64,000 bases of DNA, taken from NCBI GenBank assembly GCA_013398955.1, contig VWPU01023651.1:1-64000 (forward strand). Reading direction: 5' to 3'. Within the stretch, counting starts at the first letter, position 1, and each line of letters opens with the position of its first letter. The position numbers and the translations under genes are program-made. Origin of the DNA: Callaeas wilsoni (lineage: Eukaryota; Chordata; Aves; Passeriformes; Callaeidae). The notes beneath the pieces were generated by a model, which saw only the letters and a program-made list of their open reading frames with translations, ran no database searches and was not told the origin of the DNA. Shown here in pieces: positions 12,656-23,047 of this stretch.

Positions 12656-13333
12656 ACCTTGAGGGATTCAACAGCTCCTCACAGTAAGAAATAAAGGAAT
12701 GCAGAAGTTATACCTCTTCCGCTAAACAGGGGGAGACAAGGACCCATCTCTGGTTCTGAGGCACACGCAAGCATGCACACGGGTTTACTTCCTTACTGTT
12801 GAGGACAAACCTTTTTTAGAGCAGAGGGACACAGTTTGCTCTTCACAGCACTTGGTTCTGACTCTACGCTGGTCCCCCATGGCCTAAGGCACAATCATGA
12901 TTTTCTATGATATCCTGCTTTGCTATTCAATGTGTGTGAAATAATGCAAGGGCTGTGTTACAGCTCACCAGACTGGTGCTTTCATGGCATGGAATGCAGA
13001 GCACATGCTGCTTACCCTGGGGATAATATATGAAAGCGGAGTCCTTCAAAAACAGGTTACATAGCAATTTTTCAGGTGAGATTTTGGTTAGGTGTTTTAT
13101 TTTTAATGTACAGTCAAAATTAATAGAGCACCAGCAAGGCATTTTTATTATATTTCTGTAAGTCTGAACAAACAAATGAAGTAACTAAATAAAGGAACCA
13201 AGAAGACTAGAGGGGTATTTGGATTTAACTACTGAGGAAAATTGAGGCATGACCAAAATCCTAGGGGCTTGGGACCATTGCCTTAGATAATTGCATTGCA
13301 GAGTACTATTATGCACTGTATATATGCACACCT
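12656..13333. other. Intergenic, no gene recognised
   Basis: No coding signal; an 82-codon minus frame (13175-12927) has no recognisable feature. Confidence 0.55.
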
Positions 13334-13413
13334 AATTCCAAAGTAAACTGTCAATCACCTTCATTCCAAATAAAATTCCAAAGTAAACTGTCAATCACCT
13401 TCATTCCAAATAA
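13334..13413. repeat. Perfect 40-bp tandem duplication
   Basis: Two adjacent identical 40-bp units (13334-13373 and 13374-13413), each containing CCAAAGTAAACTGTCAATCA and CCTTCATTCCAAATAAA. The lack of any difference between copies suggests a recent duplication or an assembly-level slip. Confidence 0.95.
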
Positions 13414-13943
13414 ATGGAAATTGGCTTCGATTCCACTAATGCTCCTTGGATCAGACTAATGCTCCCCCGACACAGGCAATATCCATTTCTGTAAGAGCAT
13501 GGCTCCTACTGACCCACCTCCTTCAGGGCCATCCCTTGGCCGCTGCATGGCAGTTGTGTGCTAGAAGAGCTCTGGGACCACTGCATGGGTCAGCATTCTC
13601 CTCTTACAGTCTTCAAGTATTGCTCAACCTATACGGCAGATTATGAAAACCCCAAGACCATGCAGTTGTCATCCAGTTGTCATCGCTGTAGGATCTGGAA
13701 TCTGCGTTCATTGTGGCATCTAGTTTCTTACTAAATGGTTTGGTCTTCAAAAAGTCCTGAGCTACTTCTGAGACGTCACTCGCAGTACAAGGCTCTGCAG
13801 GAGTTTCTTAGGACACAGACAGTCTTATGTCTACTCAGGTCCACAGGATTTCTGAAGCCAGCATTACCCTGTCTGACTTTGTTTCGGAAAATGTGTTCAA
13901 CTAACTCAGACCATGGTGTAACACAGTTTTCCTCTCTTTACAA

Positions 13944-14473
13944 TCTGTTTAATCCCAAGTGGCACCTAAACCCCACACAGCCTCTTGCTCTCTCTCCCCA
14001 CATTGGGATGTGGGAGAGAATTGGAAGAGTAAAAATGAGAAAACTCCTGAGTTGGGACATAGAGAGTTTAATAGCTGAAGCAAAAGCCACACACACAACC
14101 AAAGAAAATCAAGGAATTCATTCAGCAATTCCTATGGGCAGGCAGGTTTTCAGCCATCTCCAGGACAGCAGGACTCCAGCATGCACAACATCGATTTGGG
14201 AAGACAAACAACCATCACTCCAAATGTCTTCCCCTTCCTTCTTCTCCCCCCCAGCTTTATATACTGTGTATAATGCCATATGGTCTGGAATATCCCTGTT
14301 AGTTGAGATCAGCTGTCCTGGCTGTGTCCTCACCCAACTCCTTGTGCACCCCCACCCTCCTCGCTGGCAGGGTGGGGTGAGAAGCAGAAAAGACCTTAAA
14401 TCTGTGTAAGCTCTTCTGAGCAGTAACTAAAATATCTCTGTGTTATCAACACTGTTTCTAGCGCAAATGCAAA
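13944..14473 (-). mobile_element. Solo LTR of the same ERVL-like family, truncated
   Basis: Same order of blocks as 6426-7034: CACACAGCC, a Pu-rich GGGATGTGGGAGAGAATTGG, AGAGTTTAATAGCTGAAGCA, the CCATCTCCAGGACAGCAGGA block, AGCTTTATATACTGTG and CTGTGTTATCAACACTGTTT. On the minus strand the TATA box is still intact (CAGTATATAAAGCTGG near 14268-14252). The last approximately 60 bp (its own 5' end) and the first 15-20 bp of the family are missing, and no target duplication is visible. The 224-codon plus frame across it (13735-14409) is antisense to the LTR and not a gene. Confidence 0.85.
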
Positions 14474-15922
14474 CTTTGCTACTTGCAAAGTCAAAACATT
14501 TTCATTGTTTGAGGGAAAAAAATGATACAACAAAGGAACAGAGGAAAGTCTCCAATTCAAATCCCTAGAAAATTTTGTGGAAGTATACATTTAGAAAAGA
14601 TGGATTGGGACAAACAGCCGACAGTGGGTTCTTGACTTTAGCTTTTTGCATGCATGACATAATGTAATATATTGGGTAGGAAATCAAGAGAATTTCTGAA
14701 CATTCAGATAAATCTTGACCCTGCTGAATGCACAGAAAAGCAAATCTCAAGCACTGGTTAAGAGATTATTCCAGAAGGTGATTTTTTTTAGATGAGTGGC
14801 CAAGATACTCCTAAATTTGTCTTGGCATATTTCAAAGTCCTCCAGTTATGGTACTGGTTTTGCCTCCTTACTCCACCAGTGGAGCCCTTTTTTTCATGCA
14901 TTGATTCATCCCCTTCCTTCACACCTTTTTTCACTCTTAGTGGCTTATTTGTTCCAAATGATGATTCCAGGGTGTTAGGCTAAATGATTCTAGTGATGTA
15001 GTTCAATCTGTCAAGCAAAAGGATGCAATAATTAAGGTTTGGTCTAACTTAACAGTTATTATGAGTTGAAGTTAAAAAGGGGATGTAGGAAAGAAAATGA
15101 AAAATCACACATTGACTGAATTCTTAATCATCTCTGATGTATAAAAATACTCCAGAAAGAATTACTTTTCATCACATTCTTGGCTAAATGAAGCACATAT
15201 TCTAATTACAATATTAAGCTAAGTTATAATGATGAAAAGTCAAAGTAATCAAGAACTATCTTTACTCACAGTATGTGCTACCTGTTCTTACACAAAGAGC
15301 TGTCTCTGCCAGCCCTCCTCCCTTGCTGCCTGTGATAAGGAAATTAAGCAATTGTTTTGAACAGAAGTAAGATCAAGTGACATATTATGACTAATGAAGA
15401 TATTAACACTTGCACAGGGAGGACTAAGCAGAATGCAAAGGTTTTTAATTTTAGCTTTCTTCTTTGTAAAACTTTGAGCTCTTATTCACAGCATATAGAC
15501 TGTCTCTGCAACCTGCACCTTGCTGAGTTGGGCTGACAGAGTCCTAGCCTTAGTCACTCAGGGACTGGAAGATTTTAGTTCCATCACATAATAGAGGAGT
15601 AGGGCACAGATTCAGAATACTGTCTCAGGAATCCTAGCACTGTTAGCCTACTTGACGCCTATAGACTGACCAGATGGTGGCAAGCACTGAAATGTATTTA
15701 GTCATCATCCTTGGCGATATTAAAAACCTGGCTTGGTGTCCCGAGCAACCTGAGAGATCCTTTCCCACCTCTGTGATTTGGTAATATATTTGGTGCCAGG
15801 AAGAGACACAAGTCTCCGTGTGTTGTGTTGCATCTCTGAAGAAGACAGTTAAACCATAAATATTTCTGATGATGCCTGTGAGAGACTGAAAAGATTGATG
15901 TCTTGAGACATTTTAGTGCCTA
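14474..15922. other. Intergenic, no gene recognised
   Basis: AT-rich sequence; short chance frames only. Confidence 0.55.
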
Positions 15923-16522
15923 TGTGTGAGGGAAGGGGCCTTGCCTGGTGAGGCAGTGAACTGCCCCCCTAAACCCCCCCTATCCCTAGAGCCTGTACCC
16001 CAACCTGACAGTGGCTACCAATCCCAGGCACACCAGAGGCAATGCTCCACACCCCACCTCTGGAGCCCCTAACACAGCTCTTGAGTGGCCAGATGACTGG
16101 AAGTCCCACCTGGGGCAAGTGCCCAGGAAAGCAAAGGGATATTTAAGGCTGAACATGCACCAGCACATCTCTTGACCCTACCTCCTCTTGGGATTTCTAT
16201 CAGCTGAATATCACTGGAAACCAGGAGATGGTAGCTATGTGTGTCCTTTTCTGTATTTTTTCTGTCTTTCTCTTTCTTCTTCTTCTTCTAATTCCCTCTT
16301 CTTAGAATTTTTGAGTAACTTAAAATCAAATGGGCTTAGAGTTTGCTAAGCTGGATGGGCTGTTAATGCTTTGAGAAGTGTTTTGTCTTCATTGAATGCT
16401 GCTCTAAACCTTTTGCCAAAGTTCTCTGATTTTCTGAAGTTGCCAGTAAAGTTTTCCTTTTTGTTTTAACCTCTTGAGAAGATCTTGTTGGTATTTCTCC
16501 CACGTGTCTAACTCATACTACA
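15923..16522 (+). mobile_element. Probable LTR-like repeat, about 600 bp
   Basis: Starts TGTGTGAGGGAAGGGGCC, is C-rich through 15960-16110, has a TATA-like GGGATATTTAAGG near 16137-16149, a polyadenylation-like CAGTAAAG near 16445, and a T-rich end GTTGGTATTTCTCCC to ACTACA at 16522. That order (C-rich U3, TATA, R, T-rich U5) and the TG...CA limits suggest an LTR. The outer 210 bp recur inverted at 16871-17096, which confirms it is repetitive. I see no clean target duplication, and the family name is not known to me. Confidence 0.5.
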
Positions 16523-16870
16523 TGAGAAGCCAGAAGCCCTTTTAAAAGTTTTGTCAAGTGAGGTTTTTTTTGGACCTTACAATGCCAAGATCTGGCTATG
16601 TGATATCTGCTGTTTCCATGGGTACAGTTTGTACCATCACATCAAGTATCACAACGGTTTCATATCACTTATTGACAAGAGACCTAACTAAATGGCTGGG
16701 ATTTGCTTTTCAAAGGTTAGATTCCCCTTGACCAGAGGAGATGCAACCAGCTCTCACATGGCAGCGTACAGCTTCAGAAATCCATGTTCACTTTCTAGTT
16801 TTGCAACAACTTTGCACCATTTTGAACAAAAAATTTGCCTTTGTCCGACCCCTAATGTAAGGCCCCAGAA

Positions 16871-17096
16871 AGTGGCTTTCCTGGGTCCTTTCCTCAGTTG
16901 GAACTTCCCTGTTATCTGGCCACTCAGGAGCTGGATTAGGGACTCCAGGATTGGGATGTGGAGCATTGCCTCTGGTGTGCCAGGGACTGGAGCCACTGTG
17001 GGACTGGGATACAGGCCCAGGAGAGTGTGGGATGTGCAGGGCAGAGCATCACCTCCCCAGAGCAAGGCCCAGCCTGCCCCTTCCCTCACACACACA
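16871..17096 (-). mobile_element. Inverted partial copy of the LTR-like repeat
   Basis: This is the reverse complement of about 15923-16136. Shared blocks include GGCTTTCCTGGG, CATCTGGCCACTCA-type, GTGGAGCATTGCCTCTGGTG (differing only slightly) and TTCCCTCACACA at the outer end. Only the U3-like part is present; the rest is missing on its left side. The two copies form inverted arms with about 730 bp between them. Confidence 0.65.
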
Positions 17097-17715
17097 TCCC
17101 TGAAATGTTTCATGTTAGCATTGCTTCAGTCTCTTACACCTGGTTCTCCTTTTTAAAAGGGGAATTACAATCTCGGTTTCTTCTACCTGCTGTCAGCCTT
17201 TAGACATGCATTTTTGCAGGTCAGGCTGTGCTGTGTGTGTATCACTCTGAGTACAACAGGGTTTCACGCTCCCTCACAGTCAACAGCTTCTGAGCAACAC
17301 AAGTTGTGACTTAATTAAAAATGAAAGGCTGTGCAGTTCCATGAGTGTACAACACTTACAATGGGGCCTTGGCTAATCTGAAAGCACCAGAGATGCTTTT
17401 TCCTATACAGAGGAATCAAAATTCCCATCTTTCTGTCTTTTATTTTATCTGACTTCCATAAACTTCTTACTTCCCAATGCCTTAGTTTTTAAAAGTGGAT
17501 ATTGTGCTTTCTAGTTTTGCCTTTTCAGCACAGTGTTATTACTGAAGAATGAGTGTGCAAGGTACAGCAAGAACAACTCTTGCTCCACAGCTAATGGATG
17601 AAGAGCTATCACAGATGAAACTGACTTTATTCAACCAGAAAACCATTAATATATGTACCTAAAGGAATGAAGGTTATTAAGCTTTTTATTAGTTTTCCAT
17701 ATGATTCAAACCCTT
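17097..17715. other. Intergenic, no gene recognised
   Basis: Ordinary AT-rich sequence. Confidence 0.55.
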
Positions 17716-18058
17716 CATAGAATCACAGAATTATAGAAAGGCTTTGGTTGAAAGAGACCTTCATCTAGTTCCAACCCTTCTGTCATGGGCAGAGAGACCC
17801 TCCACTAGACCAGTTTTCTCAGGGACCCATCCAATGTAGCCTTGAACACTTCCGAAGATGGGGCATCCACAAATTCTCCAGGCAACCTCTTTCAGTGCTT
17901 CACAACTCTCTGAGTAAAGAACTTCTTCCTAACATCTAATCTAAATCTCTCCTCTTCTACTTTAAAACTGTTCCCCCTTGTCCTATCACTATCTGCCTGT
18001 GTAAAAAGTCACTCTCCCTCATTTTTATAAGCCTCCTCTAAGTACTCCAGTATAGTCA
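17716..18058 (-). mobile_element. CR1 LINE 3' fragment
   Basis: Begins CATAGAATCACAGAATTATA (terminal octamers read in reverse), followed by GACCTTCATCTAGTTCCAAC and the block CTCTGAGTAAAGAACTTCTT that corresponds to the end of ORF2 (reverse complement of the KKFFT..V region). It runs about 340 bp and is inactive. Confidence 0.9.
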
Positions 18059-18404
18059 GTGTGCTATGCATTTACAATCAAGTTTTTATGGTTCAGAGCT
18101 AGAATTTTCAAAAATACTTCTTCACCTTACTTTAACTAGACTAAGGAGTTTTTCACTGCCTTAATCCAAATCCACATTAGACTAAAACATCTCAACCTTT
18201 TAAAAATCAAAATTTTCTGAAGACTCTTTTACCAGTTCTGTTGTTGACTGAATGATGGCAACAAAAACAACAAATGGTTAGAAACTAAGTGAGTGTTGTA
18301 GGGTCTACATGGGAGGGCTTCTTACCACCAGTTCTGCAAAAGTCTTCAAACATATCGCAGGGGAAAATTCCCAACTTATTTTATGACCACATATGGCGTA
18401 TGAG

Positions 18405-18920
18405 AAGACATGTGGGATAAGTTCCATTTGGAATTAAATCTGGCAAGGGATGTTGAGGACAACAAGAAGGGCTTCTTCAAGTACATCAATAGCAAAAAGA
18501 AAACTAGGGAAAATGTGGGCCTGCTGCTGTCCGAGGTGGGTGTCCTGGTGACAGTGGCTACAGAGAAGGCAGAGTTATTGAGTGCCTTCTTTGTTTCAGT
18601 TTTTCCTGCTAAGGCCAGCCCTCTGCAATTCCAGACCCTGGAGGCAAGAAAGTCTGAAGAAAAGAAGACTTTTGCTTGGTAGAGAAGGATTGGCTTTGAG
18701 ATAATTTAGGCAAACCTGACACCTGACACAAATCCACGGGCCCCAATGGGATGCACCCATGAGTGCTGAGGGAGCTGGCAGATGTTATTGCTGTGCCACT
18801 CTCTATCATCTTTGAGAGGTCATGGAGAACAGGAGAGTAGTCTGAGGACTGAAGGAAAGCTAGTATCACTCCAGTCTTCAAAAAAGGCAAGAATGAGGAC
18901 CCAGGAAACTGTGTAAGAAA
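18405..18920 (+). mobile_element. CR1 LINE internal ORF2 fragment
   Basis: The plus frame from 18410 reads KFHLELNLARDVEDNKKGFF, then YINSKKKTRENVGLLLSEVG and EKAELLSAFFVSVFPAKASP, the stretch between endonuclease and reverse transcriptase of CR1 ORF2. Further right, VFKKGKNEDPGN is visible in another frame at about 18875-18912. Both ends are missing: it stops at about 18920, before the reverse transcriptase core. It does not carry the 3' terminus, so it is a remnant broken after insertion. The 90-codon open frame is not a host gene. Confidence 0.92.
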
Positions 18921-21900
18921 ACAGCAGGTTTAGCAGTGTGAGTGCTTGTGAGGTAATGAGAGGAAGCTGTACTAGCTCAACCTGCTCAGAGCTGCTGAAA
19001 ATTTTATTAAGGTGATTATTCTCCAAGTTTCAATCATGCCTCTCAGTTTTTGATAGTTAGGAGTGAAAAGAACATTCTTTGGATGATCACAACACTTTTT
19101 ATAGTAACTAGTAACAGCAGTCGTTTTTGGCAGTCTAGGAGTGTGATCAGACATAAAAGATAACGTAAGGGAACTTCTTTGAAATCAGAGATGTAAGCAA
19201 GTACTGGAGATACAAAACCACTGAGCAATTTATAATGCAGTGTACAGCGTGGTAAATTTTTTGTTGCATACTGAGCCATAACAGGAGAGAAATTTTGTTT
19301 TCTAAAATTAAACTGACAGTTTATTAAATAGTGAGATGTTTCTCAAGATTATGTGAGTGGTTCTGATGTTTCCAGCTACAGACAGCCACAGATGCCTGTC
19401 TGTATCTCCTGCCCTTTGCATGACTCTTGGTTCCAGTCAGATTGCTGCAGTCACTGTTACCTTCTCTTCCAGCACTGTTTTTGTTGCTTGTGGAAGGCAT
19501 TTCCAGCCAACTGTCATGGCCTTTCATGTTAGTTTCAGGTCAATGCATATTTCTGATAGCTTACTAAAATTGATAAACTTACTATCCTGTTTTAATAAGA
19601 CAGAAGTCTGTGGAAGTAAAAATGTAAGCATTGTAAGTGACTATTCTCAACCCCTTTTCTCAGAAATTATTTTATCAGGGAGCCCTGTAGCATAAGACTC
19701 TTTTTGCTGTGTGTTTGTACTACTGTCTGGATGTGACTAGACCCCTTGAGCACCATGACAACTGAAGAACAAAACCTGGTAAAGGCTAAGCAGTCACAAA
19801 AATAAGACAAGTTTCAAAGCTTGTCGGGATGATACCAACAGAAGGATGTAAATGATGGGCTAAAATGTAGTTTATTTTTGTGCTTTGTTTTGCTGTAATG
19901 ACTCACAGACACTTATCAACTCTGTGTCAGAACAGGAAATGGAGAAGAGCTGTCCTTGTTCCCCACCTGGTTGCGCTTCTCTGCTCTTCCTCGGTTCAGC
20001 AAGTGTATCCAGCTCAGGTGTGCAATCCCTGAGAGTCTGTGTTGGGACGAAAGGGTTACAACTGGGAGATTTGGCAAGCAGGAGGGAATAGTTTCCCCAA
20101 AGTGACCTTGCAGCTGGAAATGCTAAAAATATTAGTGTGGGAAAATTCCATTTATTATGCCTAATGTTGATCATCATCTGCCTGTTTTGGGAAGTAGAAT
20201 TCCTGTGGAGAGATAACACACTCTGAGACACATGAGGAAGCCTTTTGTTATAGTGAGGCAGGTGAGCCCCCACCCTTGCCTCACTATAGGTAGGATGAAC
20301 TGAGCCAAATGGAGCCTGTGTGCCAGTGTGTTGTTAGTGAGGTAATGAAATAAATCTACTCTTTGCGTTTCAGCTATGGTTTGATTGCTGCCCTTTGTTA
20401 CCTGTATGTGTCAATTCAGACAGGCTGGGAAATTCAGAGCCGTGACATCTTGCAGCTTTGCAACCTGATGTCTCAGCAAGAACAGACCTTCTCATCAACT
20501 GTACATTTACTGTTAGAACCTGGTTCAAGACCTGAGCTCTGTCTTTAACTTGGTGCCAGAGAGGCAAACAAGAGCTGTGACTCTTTTCTTTTCAATTACA
20601 CCACTAGCAGTTCAGTCTGAACGTACATCACTTGATTACATCCTTTTGTCCATAAACCTCCTTTGTATCCAGTGTGGTCATTTGTGAGCCAAGACTTGTT
20701 TTACAATGTTCTGGAAGCTTTATGTACACTGTGGTCTGAACCAAATCATAACAATCATGATTTACAGCCCAATCTCACCCATAAAAATGTGGACAGTGAA
20801 AAAGAGAAATATTTAACGTAGATGGAAGATCTCAGCCCACACCTTTCTCACTGGTGAATAACTGCAAGTGAGAAACAGAGTTGACCTAATTTGCTTTGAT
20901 AATAGTGATCTGTTAGCTCCTTACCGAGAGCACTTCTAGATGATTAGGGTAAAATGAGACTTTTTATCCTGGAAGATAGTTTGAAAGTCAGACTGATATT
21001 TAATATTTAGCATCTAAACAAAGCAGAAGTACACAAGCAGAGCTCCACCGAACAAGGATTTTTTTGCATCGGAGGCATTATGGAATAAACTGGTCATTAG
21101 AAAGGTCCAAAACCTGAAACATTAGAGAGAATTTTCATGAGTTTCAGTGGTGTATTGAAATTTGCTGTATTTTATTGCAATACCAAAAGTTTTTTGACTC
21201 AAAACAAAAAAATAAGGAGGAGTGACACCTTTAATGAGCACTTAGTTCAACCCTCAAGGCTTGGGCTGTACTCCAATCTGACTTTTTCTTGCATTAAAAG
21301 CTTATTTTCTTTCTTTTCCTCAAATTCTTTAAAGAAAATGGAAATTTAACTCGTACCTTTACTCAAGTCTGAGTCCAAGACATTTATAAACTGTGAAGAT
21401 GTTCCAACAGCATCTAATTATATTTACCTGCTTTTGCTCTTCCTGTCATCAAGCAGAAGTGCCTGGTTGGACAAGTTGCCACAAACCCCAGGCACTCCAG
21501 TCTGCCTGGAAGACACTTGGAAGGGTTTTATTCTTCTTGCTATGATTCCAAACTCTGATTATAATTTTTCAAGTTCTTACCCCTGAAGAAGGAGACTAAA
21601 AGCAGATTGTTTTGTGTAATTTCATACCACATTGGTTACCTGTGTGTGTCCAGAGCTTTATAGAGCTTCACTGGAATCATTCTTCACTGAGCTACTGATG
21701 CTAACTCTGAACCTTTATTTGCTAGCAGAAGTGCTTTTGGAACTGCTGTCTAATCTAATTAATGAGGCATGATCTACCTGCTCTTAGAGAGTAGATCTCT
21801 TTTAGTCTTAGTTGTATTGAATTAATTCTGCCAAGGAGCAATTACATGGACAGTTAGGCCATTGGATGTGAAGAGCAATGACCAGCCTTTGGGCATAGGC

Positions 21901-22989
21901 TAGGGACAGAAAAATATTCATCAGAGTCAGCCACAACCAAAGACAGGATATGTGACGCTAATCTTGTGGTATTTTGAATACAGGTCATGAATCTAGACCT
22001 TTGTGGAAAAGAGCCTACTATTGCATGTACAGCAAGGTTTCAAATTAACTTTGAGCTATAAATACTAAAAAGTCAGGAATAAGTGGTTGTCAGGATTTAA
22101 TCCAGCCTAGCAGGTAGCTGAAAGGGAGAAAATCAGTGGTATAAGCCTCATGCCCAACTTCAATATAGTTGCCTTCTTGATAAGAGTGGAGATATTTCCC
22201 TTGGTTATTTTGGGAACCATTCTTTTTTCTTCTTTAAAGAGCTGACATTGTATTAAATTATGTGTCAAGTCCTCCACAGATCAGCTCTGCCCACCACTGA
22301 CAACCAAGTTGAATTTATTAAGCTTTTAGCCTGTGTTGTGTTTCTCGGCCTTGGGAATTGTTTGTCTTTTGGATGTCAGTTTTCAACCAGAGGTCTCTGC
22401 ATCACTAGATACTAAAGACTTCTAAATGGTCCAAAAAAGCAAGTCAGTTCTCACTTAGCTAAGTCAAGTCCATAATTTTGTTGGAAAATATTTTAGTGGT
22501 TTGAGATTCTATATTAAGAAAAAGGAAACCCACTGACATGCTTTCAGTTACATTAGACACAATTATTATTGTAAATTAATTTAATTGATGTCTTTAATTA
22601 CTTTAAGTCATTCACTTATGGAATGTAGTTCCTGGACTGCTAGGTGTTTGCAATAAAGATGTTTGTGTAAAATAAGGCTGACAAAGCAGTCATTATCTGA
22701 GCTGCTTTTTGCAAGAAAAGTGGTGTTTTGGGAATATGGAAAAAGTTGAAAACTATGTCAAACAGATGCTTAGTTTGGAGGGATGTACAGACCACACTCA
22801 AAACTAACTCTCATGTGGCCTGTGGAATTACCCTTTGCTTTCCAAATCTCCATGAACCGCTACAACACAACAGTGTAAATGTGAGGTTTCACTCCTTGGT
22901 GTCAGTTTTTCCTTACTGATGTTGCAATGATGCATTAATGTTGCTAATTAATGAAAGTCAGTCTTTCATTATTAATGTTGAAAAGCTTT
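18921..22989. other. Intergenic, no gene recognised
   Basis: About 4 kb with open frames up to 133 codons (20273-19872, minus) that lack domain, splice or neighbour support. No repeat recognised by eye. Confidence 0.5.
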
Positions 22990-22998
22990 AAAATCCTA

Positions 22999-23001
<3 letters not shown>

Positions 23002-23047
<46 letters not shown>
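23002..23047. repeat. 46-bp homopolymer T tract
   Basis: An uninterrupted run of 46 T. AAAATCCT occurs both just before the tract (22991-22998) and 60 bp after it (near 23106-23113), which could be target duplications around a short retroposed insert of minus orientation whose poly(A) tail this would be. The roughly 58-bp body is not recognisable. Confidence 0.85.

Noticed and set aside
13735..14409. 224-codon plus-strand open frame
   Set aside because: Two thirds lie over the antisense strand of an ERVL-like LTR; the rest has no domain.
16754..17156. 119-codon minus and 154-codon plus frames
   Set aside because: Both overlap the inverted LTR-like repeat and have no recognised domain.
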